Shown here: positions 11,121-22,748 of the stretch, in pieces | How positions within the stretch are numbered: position 1 is the first letter of the stretch | How the letters are laid out: every line of letters starts with the position of its first letter | Assembly: GCA_914767715.1 (NCBI GenBank) | Contig: OU612075.1 | Span: 8,370,001-8,434,000, forward strand | Direction: 5' to 3' | Source: Membranipora membranacea | Taxonomy: Eukaryota > Bryozoa > Gymnolaemata > Cheilostomatida > Membraniporidae | DNA length: 64,000 bases | Program-made: the position numbers and the translations under genes | Notes under the pieces: generated by a model | Databases searched by the model: none | What the model saw: the letters and a program-made list of their open reading frames with translations, nothing else | What the model was told of the DNA's origin: nothing

Positions 11121-14100
11121 TCATTCCTCGAGGTCTTCAAACTCCTCACATGACTCTGACGATTCCATATTACATTGAGGTATAGATGCTGTCCCTTTCA
11201 TTCCACTTGACTGTAAATAAAAGAAAGAAGTATATACTGCTAAACATGGAAAAATTCATATGTTGGAAGTGGATTTTTGGCTATTTTTCCAGCTTTGAAG
11301 TTAGTTTGATTTAAATGGCACCAAACATTACGATGAGATGAAGATTGTTAAATCTCATAATTTGATGATCTTCAGCCTGTTAACTGAGTTATCTTATTTT
11401 CGTTTGACATTTGATACAGTCAATTGATGCGGAAGATCATCACACCCAAACTTTGGACAAAGATTAATGTGATCTTCACAGAGTTAACAAACATATTCTA
11501 GCTGTGATTACAGTTTTTACTCCCTACTCCTGCAAATATGTGACACTATTTCACAAAACTATTGAGGTATTGATAATTATGAGAATAAGGATGGCTTACC
11601 GATTTTTCAAATGCCATGATGCAATGAAGATTTCCGCCTCCTGTTTTACTTCGCTTTTGTTGTCCTTTCCACAGCCGCCTGACATCATAAAAATCTGGGT
11701 TCCCGGAGTTTAAGTCTAATGATATATCATCCCATCTGTGAAGCACAATTACAGAGAATGAATTTGAAAAAAAAACTTAGCTGCAAGCAACACAAAACCC
11801 ATAGGATTAAAAATGTGCAATAGAGAAGACCTGAAAGTTTCCACTCTAGTTTCCATGATGCTCTTATATACAAATGACCAATGCTGGAGGGATACTAGAC
11901 TTGGATCACATTGCTCTTGATAAATTAATGGTTCTACGAACCCAGTATTGACCCAATACCACAATATGGCAGAATTAGCCACTAACACAGAAATTGTGAC
12001 TAAGATCGGCCAGGTTGAATGAACTTACTTTATACAATGAATACTGGGATGTTTTCTGCTTGTATCACCTATCAAGATCCAGCTTTCCTTTTCATCCTGT
12101 CGTAAATTCTCTGCTCTAAAATACGAGGCATGCATTTTTTTAGTATGAGTATGTGACATCGAACAAGATTTAACTTCACGAGTATCAACATTGGACCTTG
12201 ATTGTCACTGAGGTATGCTTCAATGACAGTTATGATAGAAGATTTGGCGTTTAATTGAGTCATAATATTGATGTACAGTTATCTTTGCTCAAGAGTCGCT
12301 CAGGAAATTTCAACAACAATCAACATCAGAGTCATTTGCAGGGATGCTACAATTAGATTCTACTAACAAAGTCAACAGATGTTGTGTAACCTAAAGTGAA
12401 TTGGCTTTGCAACATGATGAAGGTCTAGGTTATGCTGGATATTATGGAATTTTATGTATAACACAACATAATATAATATTATTTTCACCTATATGCGTTC
12501 GTAGCGCGTAGCGGTGTATCCTCATATCCGATTGGACAGAAGTAATGGTTATTACAGTGATATATGAATGTCTTGTCAACACGATGAAGTCCTTCCTTAA
12601 GCCTGCTCAGAGCTTTATCTGATGTGACTCCAGGTGTATTGTTATGACCACGTGGCTTATAAAGGAAGTAAGTACGACCGACTACTCCGTAATACTCATT
12701 GATATTATGAAACCACCTGCAACAAAAAAATTTTCAAAGAAACAGCTAATCAAAAAATTAATATATCTGGGCAGAGAGTGTCATGATACAATGGGTTATC
12801 ATATCACATCAGGAGCATGAGCAACAAAAAGTGGTCAAAATACATTTGGTCTCTATTGAGTTTTTGTGTTCGTATGGATAAGAGTTTAGCCTGGTTGTGA
12901 TGGTGTAAACTGGATAGTGCTAGTCACAATTCCAAAACAATGGCAACTGTGACATGCATTATTCACCAACTAAGAACGGGACATAGTGGACAGAGCATGA
13001 GAGAATACTGAGAACCAGGAAAAATACCAACCTCATCAAAGTGGTGTTACCAGTGAATGGTCCGAATCTTGTTTCGGCAAAGTCAGGTTTAAAGCCGAGT
13101 ATAGTCAGTGCCTCTTCTTGGGTGATAGGTTTTAATCTGTAAGAAATGATAATATCATTGTAACCACACTGAGCATTTAGGGAAACTTTTTTGTCTCACT
13201 AACTATAATTGCAACTAAGTTCAACAATAAGTCAACCCTTACTCTCTGTCCAGCTTATAACCAATACACCGTCGCCTTATTTAAGCTACTCCATTTTCGT
13301 TGTTTATGTTTGCAAACAATAATAACAAAAATTGGGCTGCTGAGATATGGCTATTGGCAACTAGTACAGTGAAGTCTGACCAATCTGGATTCACTTTCCT
13401 CCTGATACTTATGAGGTCCAAATTGGGAGGAAAGAGTTTAATTCTATATATTGTCACAGAGAGTGGATCGAAAAAGAGTTTCAGAGTGTGTTAGTTACAT
13501 TCAGCAAGATCATTCAGCAGGAACATTTATCGAAAGCCCCTTTTTCCATAATTTGCATGCTCAAGCCTTTGATCATTAATCCTAGTTGTCTACACTTATC
13601 CTATGCAGGGGCAACTCCTTATCCAGTAGAAGCTTTGTGTTATGACAATTCCATCATCACCTGGATGGCTGTTTATTTTGTAATTTGCAGCATTTCATCA
13701 TGATCTTATCAATAACCCTGAAAATAGGTTGTTTGGATCCGGTTCAAAGTCAATAAATTACATGGATAGATATCCTTGCTTGCACTTCAGAAATGAGTGC
13801 TAGTTGAGGAACCAAGCAATGTTTTATTAATAGTAGGCACCTTCCACACCCACCCACCAATTTACTCAAAATATTACCTTCCGCGGCCAAGTGTAGAGAA
13901 GAGAAAATTCCAGCACGACACAACGCTGGACAAGCCGCAGGTTGACTTATACTGAGGCCTGCTGACACAATACCATCTCTGTACATCCAGTACCTTCCGC
14001 TCCGCACCCATCATGAATGGCTCAGCAGTGTTGGCAGGTATCACTGAGCGATCTATATTATCTAATACTGATGTGTCCTTCGACCAACCAATGCTGGCAT

Positions 14101-17100
14101 CTGCAAAAATATATATAATAATATAATATAATATAAATTTTAATTGATGATCAAGTCACAAATGACACATAAGACCGTGCATAAAACAAATATCGTGATG
14201 CATCGGATGAATTTGTTAAAAATATTCTTATCAAGCAGGAAAGTTTCTTGTCTAGGGTTGGTCTACCAGTTGATCTTGGGTTGATCTTGTCTCGGGTTGG
14301 TAGTTTTGGCTCAGGAAAAACAATAGGTAAAAACGTTCTTGTTCTACGGAAAGAAAATTTATTAGTTATTATCATAATTAAAATCTCATTCACAGTGTAT
14401 AGGATTTTACTTTGATTATCTATAACTCTATAATTAATCTTCTTTTGATGGAACAAGTCGCTTTTACCTATAGACAGTTTTCTGAGCTCTGATTTAGGCC
14501 TCAATTCGGAGCTGTCCTCTCTCCAGTTTGGTACTTTTAACCCACGCCGCATAGAAAAAACGTGCTGAAAAGAGGGTTATCTTGATAACCGCATATAATA
14601 GGATAAAAAGTATTTTTGATTCAGAATCTGCAGCATTGAAAACTCATAATATGGACATAGTTTGGGAAATAATTTTAGTATTTGGATAGTCAATTATAGC
14701 ATTTTCTGCCTGTTTTGCGGACAATTTGGCAGAATTTTTCATGAGTTTCGTCACTAAAATTAAGATTTATCAACATTCAAGCCTCCAATGATTTGGAAAC
14801 CCTGTCTCACAGGGTTTTCAAAGGTGCAGACTCTGAATCAAAACTCAGTTTTATTCTAACATATGCGGTTTTCCAGATAACCCTCTTTCAGCAGGTTTTT
14901 TCCTATAAGGCGTGGGTTAAAAGTACCAAACTGGAGAGAGGACAACTCCGAATTGAGGCAGAAATAAACGCTCAGAAAACTGTCTATTGACAGGTGATTT
15001 TTAGACTACCGGGTTTGACTTCTCGGGTTAGAATTCATAAATAAAAGGTACCAGGATAAGAAATTCATTACAATGAACCCCTTTTAACACCGCTAAAAAA
15101 AGGAATCTACCCTTCATCAAAATGTATGACGGCACCAGCACATCAAAATTGCAAGCATTCTAACAAAGTGAATGTTAGCACTTGTTTAGTCAATGTGTTG
15201 GCTTGGAACTAATTGGTTGGTAGGCTGAAAGAGAGCCAATGCCAGGTCACTGAATGAACCTATTGAGATATAGCGATAGTGAGACTGTATTACTCTAACA
15301 TTGACTATATTCAATGGGTTTTTTCAGGTAAGTACCATCTGACCTGGCATTGGCTCTCTCCTTCCCATCAGCCGATCAGAGCCAACACATTGACTAGGAC
15401 TTGTTGTGCCTTAGCCTGTCTTGACAAGCTTTGTTGAGGGGGGGGGGGGGGGTTCCCCCACATCTAAGCTTTTAAAGACAGGCTATGTGTGTTGCTTAAC
15501 CTATTAGATTATATTATTAATCTATTAGAAGAGCAAAAAATGAATAGCCTTACTAACCTGCTGCATTTTTAGCCGGTCTTCTATTCTTAACCGCAGGTAT
15601 TTTACTAGAAGGTAGAGGTATCCCACCGTTCTTCTGTCTTTTAGGTTTCTCAAACCCAGATGTATCAACCTCCCAGCTTAGTGATGATTTGTCAGTGTTG
15701 TCTGCACTGGATGGACTTAACTCTGAACTAGATTCTGCAATAAAAAAAGACAACAAACTTTTTGTTATAATGCCTGAAACAACAGTTTGTGGGCTATTGC
15801 CTTTTGGCCTTCTAGAGAGACTGAGATAGTTATATCATCCAGGCGATGTGAACTAGAAATAAATCACAATCCAAATAACAAACCAGAAAAGTTTGATGAA
15901 ATATTGTTGGTCGAAAAATATGACGCTTAGATTTCTAAGACGAAGAAATTATGAGCTTGATTGATCATTTCACATGTAATTTTGTCATTTTGTTAGAAGT
16001 TGAGACTTGTTTCTCCATTTTTATAGTTGTGCCTAGTTTGTGTGCTTTTGGAGTTGCTTCATCTCTTCACGTCCTAGAGGAGTAAGGTTTTTATGCAGGA
16101 GGGAAGTTTGACAATTTCGGGCAGTCTTGAATAACCATAAACTAACACTAAGCTCTAGCTATTTGTGTGATTAGCCAAAATTATCTCTCCTGAAAACTAG
16201 ATGTTGGTTAAAATCGCAAGGTTTTATCACTCACCTCATCCCTAAGAATGAATTGTACTCGTTGGTTGACATTGTACCAGTATTTAAATTCCTCTGGGAG
16301 AATGATTCTAGACAGTTATAACTTGATGTCTATCTAAAATCTCTTTGTCATACACATAATTTGATTTGAGGTGAGACATAAATTTTCAGTTGTTTGATTA
16401 ATTAGATCAAAATATATAGAAATGCTCTGAGAGTGCAGATAAGTATGCAACAAAAAATCATGATTCAATTTCTGAAGAAGGGCTGTGTATGCTAGATTCA
16501 AGTCATACCCTGAAGTCCCACGGTTCGACCTGACGCTATTCAGAGCTCATCGAGCCATGGAAATGACTCCCGGTTCGCACTGAGCCCGAAGGAACAACTT
16601 GCGCTGAGCTGGAACCCGGTTTGCGGCATATTATTTTTATGTTTTCAATTCAGCTCTATACATGAATGTATACATATATTGGGGGCGAGCCAAGAGTTGA
16701 CAGCTCAGCTCGATCTAGGCCGACCTCAATATTCACATGGAAACATGGTGATACTGTGGCGTATGTGTGCTTGTGCCTGTATTTGGAGATATTTTTGTTG
16801 GATACATTTGAGGCAGTCAAACATGCAAAATGCAGACAGATTTGACGAAACTTGATATAGGCAGGATTGGTCATCTAAAGGCTACTTAGCCCTAAACACT
16901 GTGATGTGGTTACAGAGGCCGGCCCCACAAATAATCTATGGTCAATAATACTTCATCCATGTTTGATTGATACTATATTAATCTAATAAAAAACACAAAG
17001 CCAAGCAGGTATAATAATAATAATGTTGCTGTCCGTCTCTCGGTAGACTGCACCGAGGTGCGGCATAGGAAGAGGTTTATAGTGACGACTAGGTTTCCGA

Positions 17101-20100
17101 GTCGTTAGTGCCACTTCTCAACCACTGACAGCTTTAACCCAGAGTGGAGCATAGCGCTATAAGGCAAGAGCTGCAGTGGTTGATGACAGCACCCCCGTGT
17201 ATAGAGCTATACCATACAGGAGGGTTCTTTAATCTGCATGCACGATGGTGTTGTACATACAGAAGACCTCCATTATTTATAGTCTTGATCCGAAGGGACT
17301 GTGTGATCAGTCAAAATCGAAACGATTTTCGGTCCCGGACGGGGTTTGAACCCACAACCAGATGGTCAAGTGGCAGACACGCTCTGCGCCAAGCAGGTAT
17401 ATCATCCCCATAATCATTTTCTGCACACCTTATTTTGCACAACAAACAATTACGTTTTAGACTAGTAGAATTCAACTTGAGTATGGATAAAATCATAAAC
17501 TTTGGGTGTGGTGATCGACATTTTGAACCAGCATTCTTGTAGGTTTTAGCCCTTATAACAATAAGATTAATTCCGCTAGGTTGTAGGCCTACATCATTGT
17601 GTTACTTCAGGCTTGACCTGCGGGAGTTAAATTGTCCAAAAGATCAAAATCAAACCTGTTACATTGATAGAAATATTGCAAAATACAACAAAATACCTCT
17701 TCTGTAAAATTGACATGGATGTCGATATAAAATGATATTTCAAAGAGCATCGTTTGACACTGACAGCCATGAGAACTGTACCTGCCTGAGTTATTTGATT
17801 TTTGGAATCCGATGAATTTATAGAAATGATGAATATTGATGATCCTGATTGTAGTTTGAGCCCCCAAAACTCTTGCCCCCCCCCCCCATCACAACCATCA
17901 GCTCCCCTGATGTTTTGTTTTGTTACTATGAATTTTGGTTATTTTCAGAGGAATTGCCACACATTGTGAAAACGGGTCCCATTGGGACTAGTAACGGTCT
18001 GACAGCATCAAGCTAATAATAGAGTAGATGATTCCGTTCAATTCCCCTAGCTAATACGATCTCCAAAATCTCCATTGTGTCTCTACTACCATAACGTTAA
18101 CAGACTTTATATCTATGCCAAAGATAAGATGTGACATTTTTTCTAATAGATCGACAGGCTCTTAGAACAGGCATGGAAACGCATACATCCTCTTAAACAA
18201 TGAAACAATACAACTACACCCTTATACTGTGCTTAATTGGGGACAATGAACACTTCATGATTGATTTTTATGAGAAATGTCCATCTGGTCGGTAGTTGGT
18301 ACTGAAAACTGGAAACTTGGGGTAGAGCTTTCTCCCTAAAATGGCTTTTATGTTTAACCAAAGAATTCCTCTAACTCCTTGGTTAAACAATGCACAGTAA
18401 ATTAATTTTCCATGCCAAGCTTTATAGGTAATTTATAACCATGTAAGAAAACTATTTTTTAATTAATAGTATCAAACAATCTTTTTTCATTAAGTGTTGT
18501 CCATGCTTGCAATAGAATTCCAACTTACCCTGAGATTTCTGTGCGTTGAGCTTCAATTTGAATGTGGTAGGGGGCTGTATCCTTGACACTCGGCCTTTTG
18601 CAGCTGGTATTTGGCTGGAACTCGTGCTATCATTTGATGAATGGCCGACTGTCTGAGTAGCGAGGTAGGGTTTTCTTGTGGGAGAATGTTCGAGTGGTGG
18701 GTATTTTCTGCCTCCATTCTGTAAAGAGTTATCATCAGAGTCATCACGGTATTCAAAAGCCTCTGGGTTTTCCTGTTTCATTTTCCACAAACTTATTTCA
18801 CTTTCATGAATGGCCCGGAGTATCTGTAAATCAAAAATACTCCTCTGAGCGACACAAAGCAGTTGAATGGCTCTAAGGCCATCGTTTTATATTGATCACC
18901 CATGAGGACTAGTCCATCAGTCACATGCTACCACCTTAGGATGGGGTAGACACGGGTGAGGCACATTATTCTGTATTTCATTCCCCTAGATTAGGAACTT
19001 AGGAACTAAGGCTCGAAAATGTACAGCAAACTTGGGTAAATGTACTCACCACATCTTCAGGTGAAAAAGCGTTAGGATGATCTGAGGAGCACAGGCTACT
19101 CTCATCCTCGCTACTGACATAGTTATCTTCTCCTGATTGATAAGCAGCGAGTTGATTTCTGTCACCATCTCCATGGGACTCTCGTCTGGACAAGGATGCA
19201 GGTGTAGCTTGTTTGCACATAAGATCCTGCAGTGACAAACCATGTAGATCACTGCTAAAGAAGCTACTTACTGCATACACTGTGCGCCTGTAGAAATAAC
19301 AAAAAATATCTGAGAAAGATTTCCTTCTTTATTTTTGCTATAACATAATAGCTTAAAATCTGCAACGACTGTATTCAACACGATCAGTTACATAATTTGA
19401 TAATCGATTAGTCTGAAGTTATCCCCTTTTGGATGGATATAGGATCACAGAGTAAGGATATATATTATTATTCTTACTCTGTGACAGGGTAATGGAAACT
19501 GGGATAATGACAATTCAGGGTCAGCCATTTCTTAGTAATTAATTAGATAGCATAATCTAAATTAGACCCATAAGTTTGTTCCAGGTAGGCAACTACTGGA
19601 TAGCTACACTACTCTATAAAAGGGTAAATATTGATAGCAGGCCATCAAAGAGCCTTACAGCTCCCCACAATAACTATCGGGTACATGTAAATAAAACCAA
19701 GAGAACTTATCACAACGCAGGTCTGATTTCAAAACAATCACAAAAAGAAACAAGATAAAAAATTCCTTTGAATTATGATCCCGAATCTTTGTCCAACTGA
19801 AGAAAGTAAATAAAATCTCACTACACAATAATATTATCATTTGCCTATAGATTCCATGTGCAATCAGAGTGAAGGGATTCAATAGATTCTTTTTAGGCAG
19901 CTACTGGTAACAGGTGTGACCATGAGCGAATTGGATAAAGGGGCGTAGTATAGTAAAAATAGTAGGGGAGGCAAAGTTTGAGGCAAGTCTGAAGCATCAC
20001 AGGGTGGGGTGCTATAAGAAATTTAAGGCATAATAATTGGCAAATGGAAATCCAATATGAGCTGATTCTAACATGGATTATTCAATTTTAGTGTTTTTAG

Positions 20101-21165
20101 GCAGCTGTATTTAGCTTTCTGCCTCCCCTAGAACTACGGGCCTCGAATACAATAGTAATATTATCAGAACTTTTGTAGTATGCTGCATTACTAGGCCTCC
20201 AGCCAATCCCTAATTTGTTTGACTAACATGTCATTCAACAACAAGAATATTATCCTAGTTGGCAATGGAATTCTGCCCACATTTGAGCCACAAATTGATC
20301 AATAATAGACGTATGGGACTTACACTTTGGTATAGAAACAATAATTATGGGAGGAGAGGATAGCGTGAACTCGAAACACATTATGTTTTGATAGTGCGAT
20401 ATGATGGCTTTGGTGACAGAGGCCCTCCAAAAAAAGGAATTATTGGTTTATAAGCCTAGTTAGTTATGCCAGGGAGAATGGTTATGCTAAAGGAACATTA
20501 GTTAGGAAAACACTGGGACAGCAGTAACGTGATAAAATAATTAAGATGGTGAGATGGGGTAATAGAGCACAGGCCTCCTCCGATAGAGAAAGATGGTTGC
20601 GCGTATTGATTGGTTTATCACAGTTGAGATCAAGTGTGAAGAGTTTGCTGTTGTCGACTGAGAAGGATTGTATCACAGTGTAAGGATATATCATTAGGCC
20701 CCACTCTGTGAGGCATACTCAAGTGATCTCAGTAGGTTGAAGAGGGCTGGCAGCAGGTGATGAGTTATGTAAAGTAGCCTGGGAAAATTAATTATTCCTA
20801 AATGATATCCAGGTCAACTAATGGAAAACAATGCAGGGTGTTATACAATATTATTTAATATAAACGGTATTAGCAAATGTTATTACTTTTGATACAATTT
20901 AAGCCATATGTATGCCCCAACTTCTCCAGGATTTGCATGTGGATCTTACCATGTTGATATCATTACCAGTGCATCACACAATATTTTTCTATAAAGCAGC
21001 ACCATGGCGCTATATATACTAATTGTGCTAAAATCTATGAGCGGCCCGTACAGACCATTAAATTGAAAACTAAATACGACCATGGGTAGTACATAATGAT
21101 ATCACAGGGGGAACTAAATTCTCTGTAATGCCACCAACTTACCGAAGCAGACTGAACAAGCCCAT
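11121..21165 (-). CDS. BIVM: BIVM, basic Ig-like variable motif-containing protein
   Basis: Ten coding exons (minus strand): 21165-21143, 19287-19050, 18823-18529, 15734-15558, 14100-13878, 13136-13032, 12716-12489, 12115-12029, 11735-11600, 11210-11121. They join in phase to 533 aa; the vertebrate protein is about 500 aa. Family-diagnostic blocks are [77 protein letters not shown] and [11 protein letters not shown]. The first 270 or so residues are low-complexity, Ser-rich and probably disordered; the C-terminus is acidic. The start ATG precedes GLFSLL in a 23-base exon. The function of the family is not established. I note a Q-x4-C-G-x-S-S motif (exon 14100-13878) and a later HYF-x-PIGYE motif, which resemble the Cys and His blocks of C39-like peptidases (inference). 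The donor after exon 13136-13032 is a weaker GTTGGT. It lies head-to-tail downstream of TAF6. Confidence 0.9.
14471..14986. mobile_element. Foldback MITE in BIVM intron 4
   Basis: The two halves are long imperfect inverted repeats. The left half (TAGACAGTTTTCTGAG, GAGCTGTCCTCTCTCCAG, AGAGGGTTATC) is mirrored on the right (CTCAGAAAACTGTCTA, CTGGAGAGAGGACAACTC, GATAACCCTCTTTC). It is about 516 bp and may have TA duplications at its ends. A half-copy occurs in a GFM1 intron at about 44294-44372. Confidence 0.75.
15180..15408. mobile_element. Inverted-repeat element in BIVM intron 4
   Basis: TAGTCAATGTGTTGGC on the left pairs with GCCAACACATTGACTA on the right. AGAGAGCCAATGCCAGGTCA pairs with TGACCTGGCATTGGCTCTCT with little mismatch. 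About 230 bp; it ends only a few bases before the next MITE. Confidence 0.7.
15414..15483. mobile_element. Mini-MITE with TA target duplication, G15 interior
   Basis: The left end GCCTGTCTTGACAAGCTTTG matches the perfect termini of the element at 44505-44679. The right end (AAGCTTTTAAAGACAGGC) is slightly diverged. Both sides are flanked by TA, as in Tc1/mariner-type insertions. The interior is nearly all a run of 15 G (15438-15452). Confidence 0.75.
16510..16745 (+). mobile_element. SINE-like repeat, copy 2
   Basis: It shares the start (GACCTGACGCTATT), the middle (GCTGAGCTGGAACC-like) and the tail (GACAGCTCAGCTCGATCTAG, then GCCGACCTCAA) with 10235-10510. The tail inverted repeat is decayed on its left side. 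It lies in BIVM intron 3 (15735-18528). Confidence 0.5.
17020..17405 (-). mobile_element. tRNA-derived SINE with conserved core
   Basis: On the minus strand TTGGCGCAGAGCGTGTCTGC acts as the A box and GGTTGTGGGTTCAAACCCC as the B box, so the SINE runs from about 17400 down to 17020. Its core (GGAGGTCTTCTG ... GTGCATGCAGATTAAAGAAC) matches the core of the plus-strand SINE at 58160-58480, so both carry the same central domain with different heads. It lies in BIVM intron 3. Confidence 0.65.
18352..18388. repeat. Short palindrome, AACTCCTTGG family
   Basis: GTTTAACCAA at 18352-18361 is complementary to TTGGTTAAAC at 18379-18388. The right half extends to CTCTAACTCCTTGG, the motif shared with 6414-6436 and 39002-39052. 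Confidence 0.55.
19444..19484. repeat. TCACAGAGTAAGG palindrome, copy 1
   Basis: TCACAGAGTAAG pairs with CTTACTCTGTGA across a short AT-rich centre. Other members are at 20671-20712, 54601-54649 and 54931-54964. It lies in BIVM intron 1. Confidence 0.65.
19940..20150. mobile_element. Dispersed element with AGGGGAGGC termini, copy 1
   Basis: GGGCGTAGTATAG and AGGGGAGGCAAA at the left are mirrored by TGCCTCCCCTAGAACTACG at the right. The interior (TCCAATATGAGCTG, ATTATTCAATTTTAGTG, TTTTTAGGCAGC) matches the second copy at 38907-39183. Confidence 0.65.
20671..20712. repeat. TCACAGAGTAAGG palindrome, copy 2 (diverged)
   Basis: TATCACAGTGTAAGGATATA is followed by ACTCTGTGAG. One arm is shortened and mutated relative to the perfect copy at 54931-54964. 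It lies in BIVM intron 1. Confidence 0.5.
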
Positions 21166-22743
21166 TTTCGCCCGCGGACACCTTTTCTTGATTTAACCGG
21201 ATGCCTTAATATAGTTAGCACAATAAAATGTTGTTCTGCCCTAGAAGAAGAAAAAAAACAACATTTGTACATTCATTGAATTCAGCAGAAGATTGTACAG
21301 CGGCTGGTTTGGAACTGTTTATGATATTGGTACTTATAAATCGACTAAAGAAGAATTTCTTTGATTAGCTAAGGATAGCTCAACAACAAAACATCACACA
21401 CATTTATGGGCTTCCTTAATGATGGGTCCAAAAAGTCATCCCTGATGTAAAATTGTCAGGATTTCTTGAGTAGTAGTATAGTGTTGGATTTCACAGGAAT
21501 CCTCTAGTCTGGTGTTTGGACTCTTCTACAAGTTGCCATGTAAAACTAACTCACAAGGAATTATGTATGTGCTATCTAACAATCCAGAGTATGATGTAGA
21601 CAATAACTCACCAGTGAATATGTAGTTGCCAGGAACAGGGCAGACGGGGGACCTATTCAGTCACCAAATCCACTTCTACATCTTCATCTTTGTAAATGAA
21701 ACTGCAATGGCATTATTTTCATTTATAGATAGTGACTAAGATAAGAGAGTCTAGCTGGTTCTGGAGACTTCAACTCAAGTTAGTGTTGACTGACTCTGGT
21801 GAACACTGAGCCTGTCCTCACCTCTCACCACTGGGTTAGAGGTTTGTGCAGAGACCAAAATGAACACACCTTTTTCTTTAACTGCCAGTGATCACTGCAC
21901 TGAATTGAATGCGACTGTTACTGTATAAACAAAGTGAAACATGTGTATTAATAAGTGGCGCTTATTGACGTCATCTGAAAAGGGTGATGAATGATTGGAC
22001 AATTGGTATTAAGGTTTTCTAGTGGTAAATAATCACCAAGGGTGAGACAACTCATGAAATTAAAAGGTGCCAACAATATTATTAGAAGCTATGTAAGTTG
22101 GTTGTTTCAGGGTTTCCCACCCTCCCTGGTTGTTTCAAGGAGTTAAAACTCTTCGTTGTAACTGTGGTAAATAAAAACCTAGGGAATAGTAGCATTATCA
22201 CAGTGCTTTCTTTCTGTTTTGATCTTGAGAGAACTAAACAGAAATGAGACCGCTTTGATGTGGCTAACACACCAAAAACATTTTTTTCTTTATCGACCAG
22301 TTGATGCAACATGTGTAGATGAGCTATGGGATAGCCTTATCTCAGCGGCCCAAAAAATCGGCCCGCTAAGAATGATTAACTAGAGCAACAAGTCGATGAA
22401 TACGTTATGTGTTATTTGTTTGACAATTTTATCACTCATATAAGCATATTATCTGTACATAAATAAACCCAAATAGTACGATTACAACTGTACAATTTTT
22501 AGAAAAAGGTGATGACATTATTAACGGAGCTTTGCCCTACGAAGCATTGCAGTCTCTAGATTTACATCATTATTGTAAGATTACATTTTGGGAGGTCAAC
22601 AGCCAACCCTAGCCATCACATTGGCTACACAAATCCTTGGTTTTTAGTCAGAGGGGAGTATAATATAGCGTTTTAGACATAATGTGCACAATAAAAAAAA
22701 ATTGGTTGAAGGATACATGAAAAAAGGGACCTTTTTTTAGCAT
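21166..22743. other. TAF6-BIVM spacer
   Basis: No exon is recognised. It must contain the BIVM promoter and 5' UTR and the TAF6 3' end. A CpG-containing patch (CCCGCGGACACC) immediately precedes the BIVM start. Both neighbours are transcribed leftward, so the spacer is TAF6 downstream and BIVM upstream sequence. Confidence 0.4.
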
Positions 22744-22748
22744 TTATT
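22743..22748 (-). terminator. TAF6 poly(A) signal overlapping the stop codon
   Basis: On the minus strand GAATAAATG contains both the TAA stop (22746-22744) and AATAAA. If this signal is used the 3' UTR is only a few tens of bases. Confidence 0.5.

Noticed and set aside
14151-14552. 133-aa minus-strand frame
   Set aside because: It runs into the arm of the foldback MITE and has no family features.
21143-21165. N-myristoylation of BIVM (starts MGLFSLL)
   Set aside because: Gly2 is present but the small residue usually needed at position 6 is Leu; too weak to claim.
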